Source: Lachnospiraceae bacterium (GTDB lineage Bacteria > Bacillota > Clostridia > Lachnospirales > Lachnospiraceae). From it: DNA of 49,500 nt. Under the pieces are notes generated by a model. It made no database searches, was not told where the DNA came from, and worked only from the letters and a program-made list of their open reading frames with translations. Below are positions 36,901 through 44,166 of the stretch, in pieces. The stretch is taken from the NCBI GenBank assembly GCA_022510545.1, contig JAFLTG010000011.1, positions 1 through 49,500 on the forward strand. Reading direction: 5' to 3'. Made by a program: the position numbers and the translations under genes. How positions within the stretch are numbered: position 1 is the stretch's first letter; the number at the start of each line of letters is the position of its first letter.

Positions 36901-38214
36901 ATCTTTATATTTCTGCATAATTGCAACAATATTATCCGGTGTCAGAGCATCTGCTCCACCTTCGTCACAACTTATGACCAATACTCTTTTACCATCCCGA
37001 TCTTCTACTCTTCCTTCATATTCTACGGAAGGGGCGCCGACTATTATTTTGTAAACCGTATGAATATAATTGCTTCTGTTAGTGTTTAGGTAAGCAAAAT
37101 AAGCATAACATTCTCCTGTCCCGGCGTGTGTAGTCACATTTCCGGACTTCTCTGCATCTATCAGAGTACTGTTAAAATCATAAACATAGCGGTCATCGTC
37201 AACAACACTATCAGGAAAACTCATCAATTTAATAGTGCTATTCGGCTGAATCACTATAGGTTCTACGTCTTCGTTATCCGTATCTCCTTCACAGCATAGC
37301 ATCAGATTCTTACTATTTGGCGTCAGGCTGCCGACATTGTCAATGGTTATCCCCTTATCTCCACAATATGCCGAACATTCTTCTTTAATGGTATCTATGC
37401 GATTAGACTGCAATGTAAATACTTTGAGGTTCAGATTCCTGCCGCCAAAAATTATATCGGGAATCATCCCGTTTGTAAGCAACTCGCTTTTTTCTACATA
37501 TAAGCTGATATTCGCTACAGGGAGCTTCCTCATATCTATACCATTCAGCTGTATCGAGATGCCCTGCTTAGTATATTGATTATTAGTGTTGTTACGTTTC
37601 ACATCGAGTCCGTATACTGATAATTCTTCCTCACCAAATTCAGAAGGCTGAAAAAGCGTCCACTTATAAGTTTCTGCATCATTAGAAAAACAATACTCGA
37701 TTCTTCTCTGCTCATATGCAGGCTCCAAAAGCCCTATTGCCTTATTGACAACAGCGCCTGAAATTACCGCACCTTCCTTGTATTCCAAGTTGAGTGAGAT
37801 CACTTGGAAATGTCTGCCTTGACTTTCATATTCCTGCATTTTTGCAACAATATTTTCAGGAGTCAGAGCATCTGCTCCCCCTAAATCTTCACTGCCGATG
37901 ACCAGTACTCTTTCTCCATCCAGTTCTTCTTCGCTTCCAAGTACTGTGGACATTTCTATGACATCAGTTTCGTCGATATTTTCCTGTTCATCATAAGTAT
38001 CATACGAACTCTCCTGCCCGTCTTCACTTTCACCAAGACTCTCCTGCTCTACATTATCCTCAATAACAAATTCTGTATCAGCATCAATATCACTTGTCTC
38101 AGCAGCCGATACTGTTATTGCACCTCCTAAAGATTGAGGCAGCATGGTTACCAGCATAGCCACAATCAATACTCCGGAAAGTGCCTGTTTCATTTTACGT
38201 AACACCTTTTTCAT
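30916..38214 (-). CDS. Giant secreted protein with four ~300-residue repeats and a beta-sandwich array
   Basis: Unrecognised 2432-residue exported protein. Numbers follow the track ORF, whose first codon is GTG; GGGAGGA within that stretch is the ribosome-binding site for the ATG at 38214 (MKKVLRKMKQ), which I prefer. Signal peptide to about 44 (VSA|AE); acidic segment 45-103; four tandem repeats (about 104-408, 409-723, 724-1034, 1035-1311), each with a VN.A-type helix, an EY.F strand, FGG(R/K/N), a C-E-D motif (CCEGDTDN in copies 1 and 2, YCEGDADN in 3, CCEDLDTID in 4) and an end such as HTVYKI; a Big_2-like domain (about 1312-1410); then at least seven modules starting with hinge prolines (NHPTVD, DREPKL, DKAPSL, KTKPTI, AIPKFK, DTAPEK, GKPKLT). 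An acidic loop interrupts one module (about 2043-2079). No enzyme motif or anchor found. It has its own promoter and terminator. Confidence 0.82.
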   Translation of the reverse strand: MKKVLRKMKQALSGVLIVAMLVTMLPQSLGGAITVSAAETSDIDADTEFVIEDNVEQESLGESEDGQESSYDTYDEQENIDETDVIEMSTVLGSEEELDGERVLVIGSEDLGGADALTPENIVAKMQEYESQGRHFQVISLNLEYKEGAVISGAVVNKAIGLLEPAYEQRRIEYCFSNDAETYKWTLFQPSEFGEEELSVYGLDVKRNNTNNQYTKQGISIQLNGIDMRKLPVANISLYVEKSELLTNGMIPDIIFGGRNLNLKVFTLQSNRIDTIKEECSAYCGDKGITIDNVGSLTPNSKNLMLCCEGDTDNEDVEPIVIQPNSTIKLMSFPDSVVDDDRYVYDFNSTLIDAEKSGNVTTHAGTGECYAYFAYLNTNRSNYIHTVYKIIVGAPSVEYEGRVEDRDGKRVLVISCDEGGADALTPDNIVAIMQKYKDNDQYFNLISLRLKYEADAVISSDVVNKAIELLNPSDNQSGIEYSFYDGATTYKWTLVKPSEFDEGDFGVYGAATVNRGNSSNDYKKQGISIQLSGNTDMSKLHATNIGLYVENSNWLSNGVISDVIFGGRNLNLKVFTMQRNHIDAIKEGCSAYCDEKGITINNVNSLVPGVKHLIICCEGDTDNAGVRPKVIPPNSKVQLMVFPEDIYNDEEARQCITFGSTLIEDADRDGYVTTKADTGEAYVCFAYAISANDSGTYNYIHTVYRIKIDEPSNYYKGVIEKETVNGIQINKLVFDWRDTDSGELEAQQVIEILKEYQEKGQKFNKIVFDFTPNDKHEIDREVINAAVDIMVENAEAAGFTYTGNVEYRFSNSEDSDYTSLILYNPQTTEGVNFDFTDAVTAQKASNADYQGIKLKVNHSLEGLPAQWSEIYLERNAWKDDTGKISDKLFGGNGGYLTIFLLKNGEIIGTVGWYRTAYYGDYGVSINAAYIAEDSEYLLMYCEGDADNEGVEPISLMPGETLQLPDAPDGAVWKSLTEYVATVDDTGMVTAVVGGDTYVIAKYQTGGEDCFKAYKIVVGSSEDDYLGGIDVDPETGEKTLFIYGYGLTKERIVQILETYKDVMIFDNITLELVDEYERKNIPKEIDKDIVNTVVDMLDPASNSCRFEYRFHDYGRGSCMWTLYHPKKITRSISGDVDASCMSEDNHMRFTLYSGFQAVADKVDLSIEGWSVYGWGVSSVFGGKNKQLDIFKISDDEEAGISSWVNGSYGWYEQENMNIYNVGALSSGTPYLIFCCEDLDTIDVGTSRTLQELGLNSGVEYKVLKGTGEVSLSSAVLSAGGPGYAYIYPYYGSKVNSVYKIHILPKTAQSIKLVPPEEAIELGENYEPAKTTLQVEFDSAQTKWELDDPEKIKWEVSDSSIVEMVNIGRDSQNPIYDGTIRALKAGETQITITYIKDTTKPAEGSNVLKDTCTVKVVDPVKITDEDWPEVFAVTNFDLKLSDVSIPLTSWVHRDGTKEEGTWSWVEPNTSLKQFKGQEEAVFKAIYKVNDGRENEYNITLNMYTLTGISFLAFDESGNSADAPLAVANGDTVELGYRFETDRGSWDDIVEYYKNRHGEDILKTYFDRIKTEWSSKPAVTGTLVNDGYASGKISYRYTGRLSGSKAEKKTFTVSIKDADNTNAVVLKGTYSITVTNHPTVDFSKVSYKYDESKLHFFIEEERYKNLTGKKLTFKSNDTAMMTLNVKQVSATEFEDEEGKWMDVSIPYTLKKRGVVYVTVTAMDEVKSSKVFRFEFPDREPKLDSSTVILNKKLTDVSVEVLVLTRKDTELGTAGVVLSGNDSGLFDIEHRQQEPTADRAYILHHYLLSPKNVTNLSKKKYVVTVELPVSWNENSGENLSESHQETYKAALTIKVEDKAPSLTFKQTQKVNTFYAMDNEKGYGLLTVNTGGYEIDTLTLSDCDFEIKPLADDSSRYEIIRTRETISDKKGVLSCKLKGYSTAIEKNITIGVSKTKPTIKLSSTSDTFYLRADVTESKVSLTDKATGKALAIQKVVILNSKDASGKPLSIDSGNTGSAKPGKNDFGVHLDGDKGILSFELGGDAGGGEDYEDYELNEHNKRGEDDEDDDGDGGDEGGYKKETARFKIQIHVDGWENPVEVSYKISVTNAIPKFKLSTSTLTLNKNDAVWTNQKLTTNLSMKGCSSVIKNDISVKPKSNNNNGLLVNYNSKNGTLTAEFDKEFNHNNIKTGTYQYKVSMTFDLEGDWDDDKDHTKVVSATLKVKVVDTAPEKGIKLTAKGSIDALDRDGTSIVYTPKLNNLAGEITDGRLKGTDQSLFDSVFKDGKLEVRLKDGAAVTTKSSYKVKAEFDITNEDNASYQAASKEFTIKVKQGKPKLTLSAGGNTIYRQFNNEIEIDFNALLKQKNVAISNVSLLNYKDDLILYDYNPDTQSIRLSTQNTGKEILKSGKTWKVKFAVRYRDKAGNMKDVNVTYKVLVK
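34300..37923 (-). repeat. Four tandem ~0.8-0.95 kb coding repeats
   Basis: Approximate units on the minus strand: 37923-37009, 37008-36064, 36063-35131 and 35130-34300. Units 1 and 2 are clearly similar even at the DNA level (for example around the FGGRNLNLKVFT codons). Units 3 and 4 are diverged but keep the order of motifs. This indicates internal duplication, with the first pair the youngest. Confidence 0.8.
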
Positions 38215-38322
38215 TATAGTCTTTCCTCCCACTTAATTTTAGATTCGCAAAATCTCCCACTATGTAATTCCATCTAGAATGATAACTTATATAATATTAA
38301 TATAATAATATGTTCCCATTAT

Positions 38323-38351
38323 ATTTTATACAATTTATTATGTATTGTCAA
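38323..38351 (-). promoter_or_regulatory. Sigma-A promoter for the giant repeat protein gene
   Basis: Minus strand TTGACA, 17-base spacer, TAAAAT. It predicts a leader of about 100 bases before the ATG at 38214. Confidence 0.65.
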
Positions 38352-38378
38352 AGAATCAGCAAAGTATCTCTTTTCTAA

Positions 38379-38407
38379 TTTATAAAACTGGTGTAAAATG
38401 GTATAAT
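38379..38407 (+). promoter_or_regulatory. Probable promoter for pncB
   Basis: A perfect -10 TATAAT at 38402-38407 with a weak -35 (TTTATA) at 17-base spacing. The leader would be about 85 bases. It is divergent from the promoter at 38323-38351, with about 28 bases between them. Confidence 0.5.
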
Positions 38408-38498
38408 AGATTAATTCTCTTACGAATGTTGTTACTGTCATACAAACGAGGGAATTTATATGCAGTATCTATAAAACGGAAGGACATAGGGTAAATAT

Positions 38499-39953
38499 AT
38501 GGATAGACAGAACTTAACTCTGCTCACGGATTTATATGAATTAACAATGATGCAGGGTTATTTCAAAAACAAAGATCAAAATGAAACCGTAATCTTTGAT
38601 GCCTTTTACCGCAACAACCCCTGCGATGGCGGCTTTGCCATATCCGCAGGCTTGGAGCAGTTGATACAATATATAAAAGAACTGCACTTTGAGGATGAAG
38701 ACATTAAATATCTTGCGAGTCTTGGTATTTTTGAGCAGGATTTTCTTGATTACCTCCATGAATTCAAATTTACCGGAGATATCTATGCGATTCCTGAAGG
38801 TACCGTTGTCTTTCCAAGAGAACCTATTGTAAAAGTTATTGCACCTATTATGCAGGCGCAGCTTATTGAAACTGCCATCCTGAATATCATAAATCATCAA
38901 AGCCTGATTGCCACCAAAGCGGCAAGAGTATGCTATGCCGCACATGGCGATGGTATTATGGAATTTGGCTTAAGGCGTGCTCAGGGACCTGATGCCGGAA
39001 TCTATGGAGCCAGGGCTGCGGTAATCGGCGGCTGTATCGGAACCTCCAATGTTTTGTGCGGTCAGCTATTCGATATTCCGGTAAAAGGCACACATGCACA
39101 CAGCTGGATTATGAGTTTTCCGGATGAATATACCGCATTTAAGACCTATGCCAACATGTATCCATCTGCCTGCATTTTACTGGTTGATACTTATGATACA
39201 TTAAAATCCGGTGTACCTAATGCAATTAAGGTATTCACTGAAATGAGGGAGGCCGGAATCCCCCTCACTTTCTATGGAATCCGTCTGGACAGCGGCGACC
39301 TTGCATACCTTTCCAAAAAGGCGCGTAAGATGCTCGATGAAGCCGGATTTACAGATGCTGTAATATCTGCATCCAATGATTTGGACGAGTTCCTTATCCA
39401 GAGCTTAAAAGATCAAGGTGCTGAAATAACCTCCTGGGGTGTGGGAACACATCTTATTACTTCTAAAGACTGCCCTTCATTCGGAGGTGTTTATAAACTG
39501 GCTGCCATTATGGGAAAAGACGGAAAATTCATCCCTAAGATTAAACTGTCCGAGAATACAGAAAAAATTACAAATCCGGGAAACAAGACTATTTATCGTA
39601 TCTATGAAAAAGAAACCGGCAAGATTAAAGCCGACCTTATCTGTCTGGTTGACGAGGAGTTTGACGAATCTAAACAGCTTATGCTCTTTGACCCTGCCGA
39701 GCCTTGGAAAAAGACTATGCTTAAAGGTGGCAGTTACACACTTCGCGAACTTATGGTTCCGGTTTTTAAAAACGGTGAATGCTGTTACACCTCTCCCAAG
39801 GTAATGGATATACGTGATTACTGTCAGGAAGAATTAAATACACTCTGGGATGAAACAAGACGACTTGTAAACCCGCATAAGGTTTATGTGGATCTGTCCA
39901 GTAAATTATATGACATTAAGATATCTCTGTTAGATCAGATGAGCATAACCTAA
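38499..39953 (+). CDS. pncB: Nicotinate phosphoribosyltransferase
   Basis: Converts nicotinate and PRPP to nicotinate mononucleotide in NAD salvage (Preiss-Handler route), using ATP; cytosolic. The 484 residues match the long Firmicute form. Family text includes LLTDLYELTMMQGYF at the start, GDGIMEFGLRRAQGPDAG, the GTHAHSW segment with the His expected to be phosphorylated, and FYGIRLDSGDLAYLS in the barrel. The start lies after GGAAGGACATAGGG. The gene is single, with its own promoter, and converges with the DUF1016 gene: their stops overlap in CTAA (39950-39953). Confidence 0.95.
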   Translation: MDRQNLTLLTDLYELTMMQGYFKNKDQNETVIFDAFYRNNPCDGGFAISAGLEQLIQYIKELHFEDEDIKYLASLGIFEQDFLDYLHEFKFTGDIYAIPEGTVVFPREPIVKVIAPIMQAQLIETAILNIINHQSLIATKAARVCYAAHGDGIMEFGLRRAQGPDAGIYGARAAVIGGCIGTSNVLCGQLFDIPVKGTHAHSWIMSFPDEYTAFKTYANMYPSACILLVDTYDTLKSGVPNAIKVFTEMREAGIPLTFYGIRLDSGDLAYLSKKARKMLDEAGFTDAVISASNDLDEFLIQSLKDQGAEITSWGVGTHLITSKDCPSFGGVYKLAAIMGKDGKFIPKIKLSENTEKITNPGNKTIYRIYEKETGKIKADLICLVDEEFDESKQLMLFDPAEPWKKTMLKGGSYTLRELMVPVFKNGECCYTSPKVMDIRDYCQEELNTLWDETRRLVNPHKVYVDLSSKLYDIKISLLDQMSIT

Positions 39954-41035
39954 CTGTTCTTTTCTTTTTGCTGTAAATAAAACATAGTTTTCTGAGTTTC
40001 AATTTCATTCCTCAGTTCTTCTTCAGTTGGCAGATACAATTTATATTTTGAAGCAAATAATTGTTCATTGCCATGCAAAACAGAATACCTCGCTATATCT
40101 TCGTCTGTTTCTGTACAAAGCACAATCCCCAACGTCGGGTTGTCATCAGTACTTTTCTTCAACTCGTCATACATACGTATATACATATCCATCTGACCGA
40201 CATCCTGATGTGTGATCTTATCTGTTTTCAAGTCTACCAGAACAAAGCACTTCAAAATGTAATTATAAAATACAAGATCGATAAAGTAGTCCTCTTTCTC
40301 GGTCTTTATGTGTTGTTGACGCGCAACAAAGGCATATCCTTTTCCCAATTCCATAAGGAATTTTTGAATATTGGATATAATGCTGGTTTCCAAGTCGGTT
40401 TCTGTAAAGTCTGTATTTGATGATAAACCAAAAAATTCAGCAATAACAGGATTTTTTATGAATTCCAGCTTATCATTTTGGAAATCAGCAGTCTTTTCCT
40501 GCATTTCTTTCTCTACTAATTCTTTATTCTGAGATTGTAATATCCGATAGTAATATTGCGTATTAATATTACGCTGCAATGTACGGACGCTCCATGTCTG
40601 TTGGTATGCTTCTTTTTCGTACCAACTACGAGCTTTTTCATCTTTTACTTGTATTAGGCATCTATAGTGCGACCATGAAAGCACCCCCTGAGATTTTCCA
40701 CACAGTGTGTGGAAAATCTCAGGAAAGCATTTATAAAAAGAATAGAAACTGTACAGATTTGTTTTGGTAAAACCTTTTCCATATATTTTAGTTAATTCAT
40801 TTGACAGTTTTTTGATTACATTTAGACCATATTCTGCACGATTTTCGCCTTTTAACTCTTCCTCAGCAATTCGATATCCTATCAGCCAGTTTCTTTGAGA
40901 CAAAATCGTGTCCACAGCATTATATGCCTGTCGCCTGGAAGTTTCTATGATGTTTTGTATATCGGTTAGTATATTTTCTGATTTTTGATATGTTTCCATA
41001 ATATCAGTATTTTCAATTTTTATTGGTTCATTCAT
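39950..41035 (-). CDS. DUF1016/YhcG-type PDDEXK nuclease-domain protein
   Basis: Two-part protein of the YhcG family: an N-terminal DUF1016 helical domain (YNAVDTILSQRNWLIGYRIAEEE, then YGKGFTKTNLYSFYSF and LSWSHY) and a C-terminal PD-(D/E)XK-like nuclease fold (YFIDLVFYN, LVDLKTDKITHQDVGQMDMY, containing D...DLK and the following Gln). Members often occur near restriction-modification or other defence loci, and their role is not settled. None of those genes is adjacent here. The track begins at 41059 (MYFRRDFIMN); AGGAGA lies 9 bases before the ATG at 41035, which I take as the start. A 37-bp perfect palindrome (40687-40723) is embedded in frame between the two LSW-flanking segments. Confidence 0.88.
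   Translation of the reverse strand: MNEPIKIENTDIMETYQKSENILTDIQNIIETSRRQAYNAVDTILSQRNWLIGYRIAEEELKGENRAEYGLNVIKKLSNELTKIYGKGFTKTNLYSFYSFYKCFPEIFHTLCGKSQGVLSWSHYRCLIQVKDEKARSWYEKEAYQQTWSVRTLQRNINTQYYYRILQSQNKELVEKEMQEKTADFQNDKLEFIKNPVIAEFFGLSSNTDFTETDLETSIISNIQKFLMELGKGYAFVARQQHIKTEKEDYFIDLVFYNYILKCFVLVDLKTDKITHQDVGQMDMYIRMYDELKKSTDDNPTLGIVLCTETDEDIARYSVLHGNEQLFASKYKLYLPTEEELRNEIETQKTMFYLQQKEKNS
40687..40723. repeat. 37-bp perfect palindrome inside the DUF1016 gene
   Basis: CCTGAGATTTTCCACACA and its exact reverse complement flank a single G. Read on the gene strand it encodes PEIFHTLCGKSQ; on the opposite strand the same frame phase encodes PEIFHTVCGKSQ. It maintains the reading frame of the nuclease gene. 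Confidence 0.95.
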
Positions 41036-41106
41036 GATGAAGTCTCTCCTAAAATACATTCCTTAATTATTTTCATATGAATCCAGCCTTTTATAAATAA
41101 TATTTG

Positions 41107-42225
41107 TTATTTAAACAATTCAACCATATATTCCACCGCACCATACAACATCCCTGTATCAACCATAAACTCCGGATGATGAATCGGATGTCCGACTCCT
41201 GTACCGATTTTTATATAGCATCCCGGTATATTTTCTTCATAAAAAGCAAAATCATCTCCGCCTAAAGAGCTTTCTTCCACTGCGGTTGCAAGTGTCATTT
41301 CCTTTGCTTTTATCTCACACAGATTAACCATATCCTTATCATTATAAGTTGCCGGACAGCCTGCAATCCATTCCACATCCACTTCTGCGCCATAGGCTTT
41401 AGCCGTCATTTCCGCAATCTCGCGAAGCCTTCTTTCATAAAGGATACGGTCATCCCGCTCCATCGTCCGAACAGTTCCCTCCATAACTGCCTTATCCGGT
41501 ATCACATTCCATGTCGTTCCTGCACTTACCCTTGTTACACTTAATAACGATGGATGAAAAGCATTGACATTCCTGCTTACTATCGACTGCAGCGACAGTA
41601 TTATAGCTGCCGAAACCGGAATAGGATCAATACCGTCATCCGGATGCGCACCATGACAGCCCACACCCTTGACCGTAACAACAAAACGATCTACAGCAGC
41701 CGTCACATAACCTTCACGAATGGCAATCACTCCGGCAGCATTCGTTGGGTCTGCGTGAATCCCCCATATACGCTCAACATCATCCATTACATCCGTTTCC
41801 AGTATTTTCAATGCTCCAATCGAACTTTCTTCCGCCGGCTGAAAGATAATCTTGACGCTGCCTTTCAAATCCGCCTTATTTGCCTCAAGCAGTATCGCAC
41901 ATCCAATTCCAATCGTTATATGCATATCATGTCCGCAGGCATGCATTACTCCATCTTTATCGGATTTATAATCTAAATCAGTCTTCTCCTCAATCGGCAG
42001 TGCATCAATATCACACCGCAACGCCTGTACCGGCCCTTCCTTTTCTCCGCGCACAATTGCCACTAATCCGGTCTCAAGTTTATATGGTAGGATTTCTATA
42101 TTTTTTCCAGTCAAAATTTCTCTTATTTTTTGTGTTGTCCCATATTCCTTATAAGACAATTCCGGGTGCCTATGAAACCACTGAAAATATTCTTTTAATT
42201 CTTCTTCTAAATATTCTATATTCAT
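41107..42225 (-). CDS. M20 family amidohydrolase (N-acyl-amino-acid or peptide hydrolase)
   Basis: Zinc-dependent amidohydrolase of the M20D group (hippurate hydrolase and N-acetyl-L,L-diaminopimelate or N-acyl-amino-acid deacylase relatives), 372 residues, cytosolic. Visible sites are LRCDIDALPIEE, the metal motif HACGHDMHI, QPAEESSIGA, the dimerisation domain (GAHPDDGIDPI), and the C-terminal HHPEFMVD. The ATG follows AGGAGTCTGTC. It is the last gene of the peptide-transport operon, 34 bp after the second permease, so its likely substrates are imported short peptides or N-acylated amino acids. This context supports, but does not prove, substrate type. Confidence 0.9.
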   Translation of the reverse strand: MNIEYLEEELKEYFQWFHRHPELSYKEYGTTQKIREILTGKNIEILPYKLETGLVAIVRGEKEGPVQALRCDIDALPIEEKTDLDYKSDKDGVMHACGHDMHITIGIGCAILLEANKADLKGSVKIIFQPAEESSIGALKILETDVMDDVERIWGIHADPTNAAGVIAIREGYVTAAVDRFVVTVKGVGCHGAHPDDGIDPIPVSAAIILSLQSIVSRNVNAFHPSLLSVTRVSAGTTWNVIPDKAVMEGTVRTMERDDRILYERRLREIAEMTAKAYGAEVDVEWIAGCPATYNDKDMVNLCEIKAKEMTLATAVEESSLGGDDFAFYEENIPGCYIKIGTGVGHPIHHPEFMVDTGMLYGAVEYMVELFK

Positions 42226-42259
42226 GACAGACTCCTATCTCGTCCTGACAACTACAAAA

Positions 42260-43144
42260 CTACCTCATCTCACTATTAGGATCCAATGCATCCCTCAAAG
42301 CATCCCCGACAAAATTAATCGCCACCACCAGCACAACTATCATAAGTCCTGCTGGAATCCAAAGCCAGGGTTGATCCGTCAAAACAGTAAGCGACTGCGC
42401 ACCGTTAAGCATATTTCCTAAGCTTGCCGTCGGCGGCTGCACTCCCATACCAAGAAAACTAAGTGCCGCCTCATCCAGCATAGATAAAGCAAGTACAGAA
42501 GTTGCATAAACAAGAATCGGTGCAATAGTATTCGGTAATATTTCAGAAAATAAAATATGTCTAAGCGGCATTCCCGCCACAATATTTCCTTTAATAAAAT
42601 TAGTTTCACGAAGAGATAATACATTTCCCCTGACCAGTCTGGCAATTCCCGGCCAATCCACAAAACCGAGTATAAGAATGATATTCCACAATCCCGGCTT
42701 AAAAATAGCTGCCGCAACAAGCACCAGCAAAATATAGGGAAATGACATTACCATATCCGTAAACCGCATGATGATCATATCAGCCACTCCGCCGAAATAT
42801 CCTGCCACCAACCCCAGAATAACCCCTATTACTGTAGATATCAGAGTAGCCATAACTCCTACCAGCAGTGATATTCTCGTAGCATATAAAAGTCTGCTTA
42901 AGACATCTCGCCCTATCTGGTCTGTACCGAGTAGGAACTCCTTATTTGGTGCACCTCTGAAACTTCCCACAATAGCATCAGGATCATATGGTGCAATAAC
43001 GGGTGCAAGAACCGCTGCACCGCATAAAATTGCCAGAACGATCAGGCTTATTGATGCCAGATGATGCCTTTTAAACCTTCTAAATACTGTCTGAAAATAG
43101 CTTTCTGTAGAGATTTTATCAATGTTATTTGTTTCCGATTTCAT
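42260..43144 (-). CDS. Peptide ABC transporter permease (DppC/OppC type)
   Basis: Second inner-membrane permease of a dipeptide/oligopeptide importer, about 294 residues from the chosen start. It has an N-terminal OppC_N helix, LLGTDQIGRDVLSRLLYATRISL, several further membrane segments, and the EAA-type loop RETNFIKGNIVAGMPLRHILFSEILPN that contacts the ATPases. The track start at 43180 is replaced by the ATG at 43144 (MKSETNN), which has GTGGAGG 6 bases upstream. It follows the DppB-type gene and precedes the M20 hydrolase in one operon. Confidence 0.93.
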   Translation of the reverse strand: MKSETNNIDKISTESYFQTVFRRFKRHHLASISLIVLAILCGAAVLAPVIAPYDPDAIVGSFRGAPNKEFLLGTDQIGRDVLSRLLYATRISLLVGVMATLISTVIGVILGLVAGYFGGVADMIIMRFTDMVMSFPYILLVLVAAAIFKPGLWNIILILGFVDWPGIARLVRGNVLSLRETNFIKGNIVAGMPLRHILFSEILPNTIAPILVYATSVLALSMLDEAALSFLGMGVQPPTASLGNMLNGAQSLTVLTDQPWLWIPAGLMIVVLVVAINFVGDALRDALDPNSEMR

Positions 43145-43201
43145 TATAACCTCCACGCCTTTCTTAAGATGAAAAATCAATTTTCACCCGCATGATTGTT
43201 A

Positions 43202-44149
43202 CTATTGCAACTGTATAGTCGGATCAACCAATGCATATAAAATATCCGTAATCAGATTTCCGACTAAAACGACAACTGCCGAGAGCAGACATACTCCCAT
43301 AATAACCGGATAATCCCTGTTACTTATTGCGCTCATAGTCATAAGACCAAGCCCCGGCCACGAGAACACCTGTTCGATTATTATTGCGCCACCAAAAAGC
43401 ACCGGAATCTCCATTCCAATTACTGTAACGATAGGTACCAGCGCATTTCTAAGTGCGTGCTTATAAATAACCTTAAACCTTCCGATACCTTTTGCCCGTG
43501 CTGTCCTGAGATAATCCTGCTGCAGGATTTCCAGTACGGCACTTCTGATGTAACGAATATTGCTTCCTGCCATAGAAGCAGCCAGTACTATTACAGGCAT
43601 TACCATATGCTTTGCTACATCCCCCGCCGTAGCCTTTATCCCAAGCGTACTCATACCGCTTGACGGCAGAACTCCGAATTTTATTGTAAAAATATAAATC
43701 AATAACAAAGACAGGAAAAATCCCGGAATACTGCTTCCAAGAAACGAAAGTGTTACCACCGTATAATCGCCTTTGGAATACTGGTGTATTGCACTGTATA
43801 TCCCTGCAGGTATCGCAATAAAAAGACTTATGATCAAAGACACTCCCATTAGCAGCAAAGTAGGTCCCAGATGACTTCCTATCATAGAACTTACCGACTG
43901 ATAGGACTTAACCGAGTATCCCAGATTTCCGTGTAACAGCTGCTCCAACCATATGAAATACTGTATATAAAAAGGTTTATCCAAACCCATTGCAATCCTT
44001 TTAGCTTCCAGGGCTCCCTCTGATACACGCGGACCCTGCAGCATAGAAAGCGGACTTCCTGCCATACACATAATTGCGTAATCAATGATTGTAATTCCAA
44101 TCAAAACAGGAATCGCTATTAAAATTCTTTTCAATATATATTTTCCCAT
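43202..44149 (-). CDS. Peptide ABC transporter permease (DppB/OppB type)
   Basis: First inner-membrane permease of the importer, about 315 residues. It begins MGKYILKRILIAIPVLIGIT with the expected first helix, and has GLDKPFYIQYFIWLEQLLHGNLGYS, multiple membrane segments and the EAA loop DYLRTARAKGIGRFKVIYKHALRNALVP. The track start at 44155 uses TTG; the ATG at 44149 is preceded by AAAGG at 9-base spacing and is preferred. It sits 17 bp after the DppF-type ATPase gene (44167) in the same operon. Confidence 0.93.
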   Translation of the reverse strand: MGKYILKRILIAIPVLIGITIIDYAIMCMAGSPLSMLQGPRVSEGALEAKRIAMGLDKPFYIQYFIWLEQLLHGNLGYSVKSYQSVSSMIGSHLGPTLLLMGVSLIISLFIAIPAGIYSAIHQYSKGDYTVVTLSFLGSSIPGFFLSLLLIYIFTIKFGVLPSSGMSTLGIKATAGDVAKHMVMPVIVLAASMAGSNIRYIRSAVLEILQQDYLRTARAKGIGRFKVIYKHALRNALVPIVTVIGMEIPVLFGGAIIIEQVFSWPGLGLMTMSAISNRDYPVIMGVCLLSAVVVLVGNLITDILYALVDPTIQLQ

Positions 44150-44166
44150 CAGCAATTACCTTTCCG

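Noticed and set aside
40579-40770. Plus-strand ORF of 63 codons encoding EIFHTVCGKSQ
   Set aside because: Its resemblance to the DUF1016 protein arises from the palindrome on the opposite strand; it has no start signals.
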